The position numbers and the translations under genes are program-made. The notes beneath the pieces are model-generated. The model saw only the letters and a list, made by a program, of their open reading frames with translations, had not been told where the DNA came from and ran no database searches. A DNA stretch of 35,337 nucleotides from an uncultured Arthrobacter sp. (lineage in GTDB: Bacteria > Actinomycetota > Actinomycetes > Actinomycetales > Micrococcaceae), in assembly GCF_902805515.1 (NCBI RefSeq), contig NZ_CADCTE010000136.1:1-35337 (forward strand), in the 5' to 3' direction. Shown here piece by piece: positions 1 to 8,793 of this stretch (its first letter is position 1; every line of letters begins with the position of its first letter).

Positions 1-1
1 T

Positions 2-58
2 GCCCCGGACGTGGCGGCCGCCGCCGCCGCGCAGGGCGCCGTCGCGCACGAGCGCTGA
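2..58 (+). CDS. C-terminal end of an unidentified protein (partial)
   Basis: Reading from base 2, an open frame gives APDVAAAAAAQGAVAHER and a TGA at 56-58, forty bases before the next start codon. The codons have G or C in nearly every third position, as in the following gene. Eighteen residues are too few to assign a family. It may be the last part of a gene co-transcribed with the gamma-glutamyltransferase gene, but a chance open frame cannot be excluded. Confidence 0.35.
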   Translation, partial: APDVAAAAAAQGAVAHER

Positions 59-98
59 ACCGCCCCGCACGACCCCCTGCCACCGATCGGACTCCTGC

Positions 99-1250
99 AT
101 GTTCACGACCCGCCCCGAGCTGACCGGCACCTTCGGGATGGTCGCCTCCACCCACTGGCTGGCCAGCGCCGTCGGCATGTCGGTGCTCGAGCGCGGCGGC
201 AACGCCGTCGACGCCGCCGTCAGCACCGCGTTCGTGCTGCAGGTGGTCGAGCCGCACCTCAACGGACCCGGCGGCGACGTGCCGCTCATGGTGGCCGGCC
301 CCGACGGCGACGTGCAGGTCTACTGCGGCCAGGGCCCGACCCCGCAGGCCGCCACGCTCGAGCGCTTCCGCGAGCTCGGCCTGGACCTCGTCCCGGGCAC
401 CGGGCTGCTGGCCGCCGTCGTCCCCGGCGCCTTCGGGGCCTGGACGCTGCTGCTCGAGCAGCGCGGTACCTGGCGCCTGCGCGACGTGCTCGAGCCGGCG
501 ATCGCGTACGCCGCCGACGGCTTCCCGCTGCTCGCCTCCACGGCGACGACGGTCGCGAGGGTCGAGCAGCTGTTCCGCGACGAGTGGCCCACGTCGGCGG
601 CGACCTGGCTGCCCGGCGGCGAGGTGCCTGCGGCCGGGTCCCGCTCGCGCAACCCCGTGCTCGCCGAGACCTGGCGCCGCGTCCTCGCCGAGGCCGAGGC
701 GGCGGCGAGCGGCCGCGAGGAGCAGATCGCCGGGGCCCGCGACGTCTTCTACCGCGGCTTCGTCGCCGAGGCGATCGCCGAGTGGTGCGCCACGCAGGAG
801 GTCATGGACACCTCCGGAGAGCGGCACGGCGGCCTGCTGACCGGCGACGACCTCGCCCGCTGGCAGCCGACGGTCGAGCCGTCGGTGTCGGTCGACTACG
901 CCGGCCTCACGGTGCACAAGACCGGGCCGTGGGGGCAGGGCCCGGTGCTGCTGCAGCAGCTGCAGCTGCTCGCCGGCTACGACCTGGCCGCGATGGGTCA
1001 CCTGTCCCTCGACATGGTCCACACCGTCGTCGAGTGCGGCAAGCTCGCGTTCGCCGACCGGGAGGCGTGGTACGGCGACCCTGCGGCCGTCGACGTCCCG
1101 CTGCCCACGCTGCTGTCGACCGCGTACGCCGACGAGCGCCGCGCGCTGGTCGGCGACGCCGCCTCGCTGGAGCTGCGCCCCGGGAGCCCGGACGGCCGCG
1201 AGCCGCGCCTGCCCCGGCAGGCGACCGCCGGCGGCGCCCGGCCCGCGGTG
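99..1250 (+). pseudogene. ggt: gamma-glutamyltransferase family protein, 3'-truncated at a junction
   Basis: The first ~380 residues match the large-subunit part of gamma-glutamyltransferases, Ntn-hydrolases that cleave and transfer gamma-glutamyl groups and self-process at a threonine. Visible family features are GMVASTHWLASAVGMSVL, the GGNAVDAAVS segment (residues ~31-40), NGPGGDVPLMV (~54-64), and ADREAWYGDP with ELRPGSP near the break. The small subunit, with its nucleophilic threonine, is missing. Past about base 1250 the frame stays open to 1463, but the peptide becomes low-complexity and the complementary strand reads as OleC. Family resemblance fades somewhere between 1215 and 1290, so the end given is approximate. 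The ATG at 99 has only a weak upstream purine stretch. As it stands the product would be inactive. The cut is either a real rearrangement or an assembly join. Confidence 0.7.
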
Positions 1251-2555
1251 ACCTCCGACGGCGCGGGAGAGCCCACGGGCACCGAGTCCCGCGTCGGCGA
1301 CCACGATCACTGCGCCGATCCGCAGGCAGGCGTAGATCAGGACGGTGAGGTCAACCCCCGGCGGAACCATCAGGCTGATCCTGCTGCCGGCGCCCAGGCC
1401 GGAGCGGGCGAGCCCCGCGGCGACGGCGGCGATGTCGGTCTCCAGCCCGGCCCAGCTCATTGAGCGGCGCATCCGCCCGGCGTCCATCTCGGCAATGGCC
1501 AGCGACGAACCGTCGGCGGCCGCGGCTTCGGTGAGGCGGGTCTCCAGGGGGGTGAAGGCGCGGTCATCGGCGTCTCCGGAACGCGAAACCCTGCCCGCGT
1601 CGGAAGTGGCCCCGGTGCCTGTGGTGCTGTCCGCCGCCACGTCCCGCCGGCGGAGCCAGGAGAAGAGTGTCCCGGCGACGTCGGCGTCCTCCTGGACAAG
1701 GTGGCCGGCGTCCTCGAAGCGGTGGACGTCGGCATGCGGCAGCCTGCGGGTGAGGTCTTCCAGGTAGGTCTCCGTGAAGACCGGATCGTGCGGACCCCAC
1801 AGGAGCAGCGAGGGAACGTCCAGGGTGCGGATCCCCTCGGCGATCTCCGTCAGGGCCGGAAAGCTCGGGTGGGACCGGTCGCGGGGAATGTCGGCGACGA
1901 AGTCGGCGATGCCCTTCCGCGATTCCCCGGTGCGGTAGGGCGCGCGGAAGGCGTCCCGGACCTCAGGGGCGAGCTTCGGCCGGGCCAGGGAGTGGGTGAT
2001 GTCGAGGAACGCCGTGGTCGTCTGCGTTCCGGTCCGGCGCACCGGGGGAAGCAGGGCAAGGCGCAGGGGAGCGGGCAGGGGCCGGGACGGGTTCTGGTGC
2101 ACCGCGGTGTTGGTCAGGACCACCCCGGCCAGGCGGGACCGGTTGCGGTGGGCGAAGCCGAGGCTGACGACGCCGCCCCAGTCGTGCCCGACGGTGACCA
2201 GGGGGCCGCGCAGGTCGGCCGCGGCGGCGAAATCCTCGAGGTCGGTGACGCGGTCGGCAAGGCGCCGGAAGACTCCGGTCCGCTGGGAGAAGCCCATGTT
2301 GAGCTGGTCAACGGCGACGACGCGCCAGCCGGCCTCCGTTCCGGCGGGCAGCAGCGTGCGCCACAGGTAGGACCAGGTGGGATTGCCGTGGACGCACAGC
2401 AGGGTTCCGCGGACCTCGGTGCCGGACTCCCGGAGGGCGGCGGCGTTGTCGAGGTAGTGCCAGGTGCGGACGGTTCCGGGATTGTCGGCGGGAGCCGACG
2501 AAGGCACGTCGAGATACGTCGACCACGAGGGGTCAACGCCGGGGAGAGCTACCAC
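1250..2555 (-). CDS. oleBC: OleBC fusion: beta-lactone decarboxylase (OleB) + beta-lactone synthetase (OleC), OleC part truncated
   Basis: Starts at a GTG (2555-2553) overlapping the oleA stop (GTGGTAG), so translation is coupled. Residues ~1-300 are an alpha/beta hydrolase of the haloalkane-dehalogenase type: HGNPTWSYLW (oxyanion region), VGHDWGG with Asp nucleophile, a WGPHDPVF acid site and DAGHLVQED with the catalytic His. This is OleB, which decarboxylates cis-beta-lactones to olefins. A Thr/Ser/Gly-rich linker follows, then the start of an AMP-forming acyl-CoA synthetase-like OleC, which closes beta-hydroxyacids to beta-lactones: ETRLTEAAAADGSS, RISLMVPPGVDLTVLIYACL and VVADAGLGARGLSRAV. 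After ~1250 the frame stays open antisense to ggt but no longer resembles OleC. Most of OleC, including its ATP-binding motifs, and any oleD are absent. Fused OleBC is known from Micrococcus luteus and other actinobacteria. Confidence 0.82.
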
Positions 2556-3574
2556 GCAATCTCCATCATTGAGGTATTGAGCCCCGAGCCCACACCGAGG
2601 CACAGCACCCGGTCCCCGGCGTTGAGGGACTGGCTTTCCTGCGCCAAAGTCATCGGCAGGGACGCGGGCCCCACGTTCCCCCAGCGGGGGAAGGTGATGG
2701 GCACCCGCTCACGCACCAGGTTCACGGCCTTGATGATGGCGTTCGTGTAGGAGTTGGAGACCTGATGGGTGACATAGCGGTCCATCGAGTCCCACTTCCA
2801 TCCGTCCGTCTGCGCTTCGTGCCAGGCGTCGACCACCAGTTCGAGCCCGCCGTCGAGCAGCCCCTTGGTGTCGGTGTACATCCCGTCGACCCCGCCGACG
2901 CACAGTTCGTGGTGCTGGGTCCCGGCCCGGGAAACGCCGCCCAGGATGCGGTGGGAGCCCGGGTGCAGGTCGGCCGGGCCGATCACGGCCGCTGCCGCAC
3001 CGGAGCCAAGGGTCAGGGTGGCGAACTCGCTGAGGAAGTCCTCCCGGGTGGAGGTGGGCCGGTTCAGCCGGTTGAACGTCGCCTCCTGGGTGCCCTGGGC
3101 GTCCTCGCCGGCCACGATCAGGGCGTACTTGATCTGGCCCGAGTCGATCATGTTGGCGGCCAGGGTCATGCCGTTGACGAAGCCGAGGCAGGCGTTGGTG
3201 ACGTCGAAGTTCATCGCCGAGGAGGGAAGCCCGAGGGAGTGGTGGATCTTCACTGCGACCGAGGGCTCAAGGTTCCGCCGGGTGACCGAGGTGTTGATGA
3301 GCAGCCCCACCTCGCCGGGTTCGATGCCCGCCTCCGCCATGGCCTTCGCACCCGCCTCGATGGCGGCGTCGTCGAAGGCGGTGCCGGGGGACCACCAGCG
3401 GCGTTCGGTGACGCCGGCTACCCGCTCGAGCAGTCTCTTGGAGAGCCGAAGGCGCTTCAGGCTCGGGGCCAGCCGCTCGTCGAATTCCGCGGAACTGACG
3501 ACTACCGGCGCCTCCACGCTCGTGACGGCGAGCAGAGCCGTATTTTCATGTCGAAACGTCGCGTTACCGGTCAA
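2549..3574 (-). CDS. oleA: OleA, head-to-head acyl-CoA condensing enzyme (thiolase superfamily)
   Basis: A 341-residue thiolase-fold protein that condenses two fatty acyl-CoAs to a 2-alkyl-3-ketoacid, the first step to long-chain olefins. Visible motifs: the NLEPSVAVK segment with the glutamate typical of OleA, NACLGFVNG with the catalytic Cys, YVTHQVSNSY with the active-site His, WGNVGPASLP with the Asn, and the glycine-rich end LCLGVGSGLNTSMMEIAW. This sets it apart from FabH, which is encoded elsewhere in the window. The start is inferred as TTG at 3574 (LTGNATFRHENTALL), with AGGAAA just upstream; no ATG or GTG lies at a suitable place, and the N-terminus fits the family from memory. oleBC follows with overlapping stop and start. 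The operon runs divergently from smc. Confidence 0.88.
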   Translation of the reverse strand: MTGNATFRHENTALLAVTSVEAPVVVSSAEFDERLAPSLKRLRLSKRLLERVAGVTERRWWSPGTAFDDAAIEAGAKAMAEAGIEPGEVGLLINTSVTRRNLEPSVAVKIHHSLGLPSSAMNFDVTNACLGFVNGMTLAANMIDSGQIKYALIVAGEDAQGTQEATFNRLNRPTSTREDFLSEFATLTLGSGAAAAVIGPADLHPGSHRILGGVSRAGTQHHELCVGGVDGMYTDTKGLLDGGLELVVDAWHEAQTDGWKWDSMDRYVTHQVSNSYTNAIIKAVNLVRERVPITFPRWGNVGPASLPMTLAQESQSLNAGDRVLCLGVGSGLNTSMMEIAW

Positions 3575-3800
3575 ATTTCCTGCCTCGTCAACTGATGAAC
3601 GCCCCGATCCAAGGGGGAAAATACCACCTTGGAGGTCGTGCCGGGGCGCCTTGGGATGCTTCCGAACCTTTGGAAAGCCTACTTGGTATTCCTCCAAGTG
3701 GTTCCTTTTTTGTTCGCACACGGTCGCGGCGGATGCGCGTCGAACCGTGCTACACGCAGTAGATTGGGAAGACCCGCCCCCTTTGGAGAACCTGACCACT
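3575..3800. promoter_or_regulatory. Divergent oleA/smc intergenic region with inverted repeats
   Basis: These 226 bases must hold the promoters for oleA (leftward) and smc (rightward) and are clearly less GC-rich than the flanking genes. An inverted repeat at 3679-3701 (CTACTTGG, 7-base loop, CCAAGTGG, one G-T pair) is followed by TTCCTTTTTTG, so on the + strand it looks like a small intrinsic terminator or attenuator about 100 bases before smc. A related block, CCACCTTGGAGG, lies near 3626 and is almost the reverse complement of CCTCCAAGTGG. No convincing -35/-10 pair was found. Confidence 0.4.
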
Positions 3801-6800
3801 GTGCATTTGAAGAGTCTAACCGTGCGAGGCTTCAAGTCGTTCGCATCAGCGACGACGTTCGACTTCGAGCCGGGCGTCACGGCGGTCGTCGGACCCAACG
3901 GATCCGGCAAGTCGAACGTCGTGGACGCGCTGGCGTGGGTGATGGGCGAACAGGGCGCCAAAACCCTGCGCGGCGGCAAGATGGAGGACGTCATCTTCGC
4001 GGGCACGGCGGGGCGGCCGCCGCTGGGCCGGGCCCAGGTCACCCTCACCATCGACAACGCCGACGGCGCACTGCCGATCGAATATTCCGAGGTGACGATT
4101 TCCCGTACGCTTTTCCGCTCGGGCGGATCGGAATACGCGATCAATGGCAGGAATTGCCGGTTACTTGACATTCAGGAGCTTTTGTCGGATTCGGGTCTGG
4201 GCCGGGAAATGCACGTCATTGTCGGCCAGGGCCAGCTCGATAAGGTCCTCCACGCAACCCCCGAGGAACGCCGGGGCTTCATCGAGGAGGCAGCGGGCAT
4301 CCTCAAGCACCGCCGCCGCCGCGAGAAGACCGTGCGGAAGCTCGAGTCGATGGAAGCGAACCTCGCGCGCCTGACCGACCTGACGGCGGAGCTGCGCCGG
4401 CAGCTGACGCCGCTGGGCAAGCAGGCCGAGGTGGCCCGCCGGGCCCAGCAGGTGCAGTTCGAGGTCCGCGACGCGCGGGCGCGGCTGCTCGCCGACGAAC
4501 TGGTCCAGCTGCAGGAGACACTCGCCCGGGAGGCGGCGGACGAAACGGCGGCCCGCCAGCGTCATGCCGAGGTCGAAGCCCTCCTCGAGGCGCAGCGGGA
4601 ACGTCAGGGCGGACTCGAGCGGCTCGCCGCCGAGGCCGCACCGGCCCTGGCCCGGGCGCGGGACGACTGGTACCGGCTCACGGCCGTCGCCGAGCGGTAC
4701 CGGTCGCTTCAGGCCCTCGCGGCCGAACGCTCCAAGCTGCTCGGCGTGCCGGCCGCCGCCCCCGACCGGGGCAGGGACCCCGACGAACTCGACCGGCAGG
4801 CCCGCCGGCTTCGGGCCGAGGAGGAGGAGCTCAAGGCCCAGATCCGGGAGAACGCCCGGGAACTCGAATCGGCCATCGTCGGCCGGGCGGAAGCGGAGGA
4901 GGCTGCCGCGGCCGAGGAGAAGCGACTGACGGCGCTGCTGCGCGCCGCAGCCGACCGCCGGGAAGGGGTGGCCCGCCTCGCCGGCCAGGTGGGAGCGGCC
5001 CGGTCGCGGGTCGAATCGGTCGAGGCCGAACTGGGCCGCCTCGGCGGCTCCATCGCCGAGGCGCTGGCGCGGCAGGAAGCGGCCGAACGTGAGTTCGCCG
5101 CCCTGGAAGAGCAGGTGGCCGGCGCCGTGGACGGCGAGGAGGGCCTGGATGCAGCCTACGAAGATGCTCAGGCCGAGCTCGAACGGCTCGCGGGGATCAC
5201 AACGGCCCTGGATGAAAGCGGCCGTGCCGCCGAACGCGAGCGGGACGCCCTGGCCGCACGCCGCGGGGCGCAGTCGGAGGGCCTGCGGCAGCGGGACGGC
5301 TCACAGGCGCTCTTGGCTGCCGGGATTCCCGGGGTTCGAGAGCCGCTCGCCGGACTGATCCGGGTCGAACCGGGCTACGAAACCGCCGTCGCCGCGGCCC
5401 TCGCGGGCCTCACCGACGCCGTCGCCGTTGCCGATGCGGGCACCGCCGTGGCGGCGCTGCGCCGGATGAAGGAGGACGACGCCGGGCAGGTGGCCGTCGT
5501 CGTCGCCGGTCCTGCAGGTTCCGGCGGGAAGGCGGCACTGTCCTCCGGTTCCGAACTGGCAGGCGCCGGCCCGGACACCGGCTCGACGGCCGGAGCGGCA
5601 GTCGCCCTGCCTGCCGGTGCGCGGTACGTCCTGGATCTCCTCTCCGCGGCCCCGGCTCTGCGGCATTCGCTCGCGGCGGTGCTGGACGGGGTTGTCGTCG
5701 TCGAGGACCTCGATGCGGCGCACGCGGCCGTGCAGCGCCAGCCGGGCCTGACCGCTGTCACCCGGGACGGCGACACCGTGTCGGCCTCCACGGCCCGGGG
5801 CGGTTCGCCCGGAGCTCCGAGCCTGCTGGAGATCCAGGCGGCCGTCGAGGAGACGACCCGGCGGCTGGAGCACGCGTCAGCCCAGGCGGAGGACATCACG
5901 CGCAGGCTCGCCGACGCGGCAGTGCAGAAACAGCTCGCCGCGGAACGCGCCGCCGCGGCGCTGGAGAAGCTCCACGAGTCCGACGCGCGCCTCTCGGCCG
6001 TCGAGGAGAAACTCGGTCAGCTCGGTTCGGCCGTGCGCTCCGCCGGTGGGGAGGCCGACCGTCTCCGGAAGCTCGCCCAAACCGCCGAGGGAACGCTCGG
6101 GCTCGAGCGCACGAAGCTCAAGGACGCCGAAGAGCGGCTCGCCGCGGTCCAGGAGCTGCCGGATGACCCGGACCCCTCGACCGAGGTGCGGGACCGGCTC
6201 TCCGCCGCCGCCGGAGCCGCACGCCAGGCCGAGATGGACGCCCGGCTCACGCTGAGGAGCGCCGAGGAGCAGCTCCACGCGCTCGCCAGCCGGGCCGCCT
6301 CCCTCGAGCGCGCCGCGGCCAGCGAACGGCAGGCACGCCTGCAGGCGGCCGAGCGGGCCCGTATCCGGCAGGCGCAGGCGGCCCGGGCCCGGGCCGTCGC
6401 TGCTGCGGCGGGCACGGTGCTCGAGTTCATCGCCGCTTCGATCGCCGCGGCGGAGCGGCTCAGGGCGGCCGCCGAGCGGCGTGCGGCGGACACCGAGGCC
6501 CAGCTGGGCCAGGCCCGGGCGGCTTATGAGGCGCTGGTGGCCGAACTGGCCCGCCTGACCGACGCCCTGCACCGCGACGAACTGGTGCGGGCCGGCCAGC
6601 GCCTGCGCATCGAGGCGCTGGAGAACCGTTCGGTCGAAGAACTTGGGCTCACCCCCGAACACCTGACGGCCGAATACGGGCCGCACCTGCCCGTCCCCTC
6701 GGCCACGGCGCCGGAGGACAAGTGGGCCGAACTGCGGCTTCCGGTGGACGACGACGGCCGCGTTATCGCCGAGGGTGTGCCCTTCGTGCGGACCGAGCAG

Positions 6801-7439
6801 GAAAAGCGGCTCCGGCGAGCCGAGCGTGACCTGGCCGCACTCGGGAAGGTCAACCCGCTCGCGCTCGAGGAGTTCGCCGCCCTCGAGGAACGCCATACCT
6901 TCCTCAGCACCCAGCTGGGGGACCTCAAGGCCACGCGCAAGGATCTCCTCGACATCATCCGCGAGGTCGACGAGCGGGTGGAGGAGGTGTTCACCGCCGC
7001 CTACCGCGACACCGCCGTCCAGTTCGAGCACGTCTTCGGGCGGCTCTTCCCCGGCGGCGAGGGAAGGCTGGTGCTGACCGACCCCGGGGACATGCTCGCC
7101 ACCGGGATCGAGGTGGAGGCCCGGCCCGCCGGCAAGCGCATCAAGCGGCTGTCGCTGCTCTCCGGCGGTGAGCGCTCGCTGACCGCCGTCGCCCTGCTGG
7201 TGGCGATCTTCCGGGCCCGGCCCTCGCCGTTCTACGTGATGGACGAGGTGGAGGCCGCCCTTGACGACACGAACCTGGGCCGGCTGCTCTCCATCTTCGA
7301 GGAGCTCCGGGAGTCGAGCCAGCTGATCATCATCACCCACCAGAAGCGCACCATGGAGGTCGCCGACGCCCTCTACGGGGTGTCGATGCGCGGAGACGGC
7401 GTCTCGGCGGTGATCAGCCAGCGGCTGGTGGGCGCCTGA
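3801..7439 (+). CDS. smc: Chromosome segregation ATPase SMC
   Basis: A 1212-residue SMC, the usual actinobacterial length. The GTG at 3801 gives MHLKSLTVRGFKSFASATTF, as in mycobacterial SMC; the frame is open upstream to 2865 but that part overlaps oleA antisense. Walker A GPNGSGKS is at residues 31-38, and VMGEQGAKTLRGGKMEDVIF follows at once. A first Ala/Glu/Arg-rich coiled coil precedes the hinge (about 500-680, beginning at GIPGVREPLAGLI, with a low-complexity insert SGSELAGAGPDTGS). The second coil leads to the signature LSGGERSLTA and Walker B PFYVMDEVEAALDD. SMC dimers with ScpA/ScpB compact and segregate the chromosome; scpA and scpB are not here. A GGAG lies 13 bases before the start. 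The gene ends 4 bases from the convergent MFS gene. Confidence 0.97.
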   Translation: MHLKSLTVRGFKSFASATTFDFEPGVTAVVGPNGSGKSNVVDALAWVMGEQGAKTLRGGKMEDVIFAGTAGRPPLGRAQVTLTIDNADGALPIEYSEVTISRTLFRSGGSEYAINGRNCRLLDIQELLSDSGLGREMHVIVGQGQLDKVLHATPEERRGFIEEAAGILKHRRRREKTVRKLESMEANLARLTDLTAELRRQLTPLGKQAEVARRAQQVQFEVRDARARLLADELVQLQETLAREAADETAARQRHAEVEALLEAQRERQGGLERLAAEAAPALARARDDWYRLTAVAERYRSLQALAAERSKLLGVPAAAPDRGRDPDELDRQARRLRAEEEELKAQIRENARELESAIVGRAEAEEAAAAEEKRLTALLRAAADRREGVARLAGQVGAARSRVESVEAELGRLGGSIAEALARQEAAEREFAALEEQVAGAVDGEEGLDAAYEDAQAELERLAGITTALDESGRAAERERDALAARRGAQSEGLRQRDGSQALLAAGIPGVREPLAGLIRVEPGYETAVAAALAGLTDAVAVADAGTAVAALRRMKEDDAGQVAVVVAGPAGSGGKAALSSGSELAGAGPDTGSTAGAAVALPAGARYVLDLLSAAPALRHSLAAVLDGVVVVEDLDAAHAAVQRQPGLTAVTRDGDTVSASTARGGSPGAPSLLEIQAAVEETTRRLEHASAQAEDITRRLADAAVQKQLAAERAAAALEKLHESDARLSAVEEKLGQLGSAVRSAGGEADRLRKLAQTAEGTLGLERTKLKDAEERLAAVQELPDDPDPSTEVRDRLSAAAGAARQAEMDARLTLRSAEEQLHALASRAASLERAAASERQARLQAAERARIRQAQAARARAVAAAAGTVLEFIAASIAAAERLRAAAERRAADTEAQLGQARAAYEALVAELARLTDALHRDELVRAGQRLRIEALENRSVEELGLTPEHLTAEYGPHLPVPSATAPEDKWAELRLPVDDDGRVIAEGVPFVRTEQEKRLRRAERDLAALGKVNPLALEEFAALEERHTFLSTQLGDLKATRKDLLDIIREVDERVEEVFTAAYRDTAVQFEHVFGRLFPGGEGRLVLTDPGDMLATGIEVEARPAGKRIKRLSLLSGGERSLTAVALLVAIFRARPSPFYVMDEVEAALDDTNLGRLLSIFEELRESSQLIIITHQKRTMEVADALYGVSMRGDGVSAVISQRLVGA

Positions 7440-7443
7440 GCCG

Positions 7444-8730
7444 TCAGGCCGCCGTCGGCGGTGCGGCCGAGCCGCGGGCGGGGAGCGTCTCCCGGGAGCC
7501 GAGCCACAGCACGAAGGCCGCCGCGGTCAGCGCCCCGGTCACCACGAACGCCAGCGCGAAGGACCCGGAGGGGAGCTGGTCGATGATGATGCCGGCGAGG
7601 ATGGGCCCGAAGATGGCCCCGGTGTCGCTGGCCATCTGGAAGACCGCAAGGACCTTCCCGCCGCTGCGCTCGCTGCCGACGACGTCGGCCACCACGGCCT
7701 GCTGGGCCGGGTTCAGGATGCCGGCGCCCACGCCGCCGATGACGCAGATGGCAAGGAAGACCGGGACGTTTCCGGCGAACCCGAGGGCGGCCATGGCGAG
7801 ACCGTTGACGGCCAGGCCGATGAGGAGCATCGGGCGGCGCCCCCAGGTGTCGGCGAGGCGGCCCGACACCGTCAGGGCCAGGGCCGTCCCGCCGGCGAAG
7901 AACGCGAGCGAGATGCCCGCGATGCCGGGGCCGGCGTCGAGCACGACGGTAGCGAACAGCGGAACCAGGGCCAGCCGCACACCGAAGGAGGACCAGCCGT
8001 TGGCGAAGCTCGACAGCAGCGACGCCCGGTACGCCGAGTCCTTGAGGGCTTCCCGCACCGTGAGCACCGACTGGGCGGCTCCGGCCCGCCGGTCCCCGAG
8101 TTGGGTGTCCTTGAGCTGGAAGAACACGACGGCGGAAGCGATCAGCAACGCCCCCGCATAGACAAGGAAGGGAACCCGCAGCCCAAAGCCGGCCAGCAGC
8201 CCGCCGAGAATCGGGCCGCCGATGCTGCCGAGCAGGAAGGCCGATGCATAGGCGCTCGAAATCCGCCCCCGGATTCCGGCCGGCGCCAGGCGGACGATCA
8301 GGCCCAGCGCGGAGACGGTGAACATGGTCGAGCCGATGCCGCCGAGCCCGCGGAAGATCAGCAGCTGCCAGTAGTTTTCCGCGAAGGCGCACGCCGCCGT
8401 CGACAGCGCCACGATCAGCAGACCCACCACGTACACCGGCCGCTCGCCGAGACGCTCGATCAGCCGGCCGCCGGCCGGGGCGAAGATGAGCCGGGTGAAG
8501 GCAAAGGCACTGACAATCACCGAGGCGGCGGTGACTCCCACATCGAAGCTCTGCGCGAACTGGGGGAGCACCGGGGCGACGAGCCCGAAGCCGATGGCGA
8601 TGACGAACGCGGAGGCGATCAGCACCTTGATTTCGCGCGGAATCCGCTCCTGCTCCTTGCGGATGGGCCGGCCGGCCGGAGGGAAGGGAAGCAGCCTGCG
8701 AAGGCCGGGGCGCTGGGGATTTCGAACCAT
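7444..8730 (-). CDS. MFS transporter (DHA1-type drug/metabolite exporter)
   Basis: A 428-residue protein with about 12 hydrophobic segments, beginning after a basic N-terminus (RRLLPFPPAGRPIRKEQERIPREIKVL). The major facilitator loop 2-3 motif appears as GGRLIERLGERPVYVVGLL and its second-half copy as SGRLADTWGRRPMLLIGL, typical of proton-antiport drug exporters. The ATG at 8730 is chosen because it gives a short N-terminus; the frame is open further upstream, but that part overlaps the start of ftsY on the other strand. The substrate is unknown. It runs convergent to smc and divergent from ftsY, with 63 bases between the two starts. The two stop codons at 7437-7446 lie on opposite arms of a short CCTGA/TCAGG hairpin. 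Confidence 0.9.
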   Translation of the reverse strand: MVRNPQRPGLRRLLPFPPAGRPIRKEQERIPREIKVLIASAFVIAIGFGLVAPVLPQFAQSFDVGVTAASVIVSAFAFTRLIFAPAGGRLIERLGERPVYVVGLLIVALSTAACAFAENYWQLLIFRGLGGIGSTMFTVSALGLIVRLAPAGIRGRISSAYASAFLLGSIGGPILGGLLAGFGLRVPFLVYAGALLIASAVVFFQLKDTQLGDRRAGAAQSVLTVREALKDSAYRASLLSSFANGWSSFGVRLALVPLFATVVLDAGPGIAGISLAFFAGGTALALTVSGRLADTWGRRPMLLIGLAVNGLAMAALGFAGNVPVFLAICVIGGVGAGILNPAQQAVVADVVGSERSGGKVLAVFQMASDTGAIFGPILAGIIIDQLPSGSFALAFVVTGALTAAAFVLWLGSRETLPARGSAAPPTAA

Positions 8731-8793
8731 AGGAAGGAGTCTTCCACTGCAGGCGGCCGGATGCTCAATCGCCTCGTGTGAGAAGCTGGAACA

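Noticed and set aside
1263..1290. Resemblance of + strand GAGEPTG to a GGT motif past the junction
   Set aside because: The same bases read on - as OleC (VADAGLGARGLSRA) with a longer match, so the GGT-like string is probably chance. It does leave the exact junction uncertain.
1701..2750. 349-codon open frame on +
   Set aside because: Antisense to oleBC and oleA, which carry clear catalytic motifs.
5877..7340. 487-codon open frame on - inside smc
   Set aside because: Antisense to the conserved smc coding sequence; Gly/Arg/Glu-rich shadow translation.
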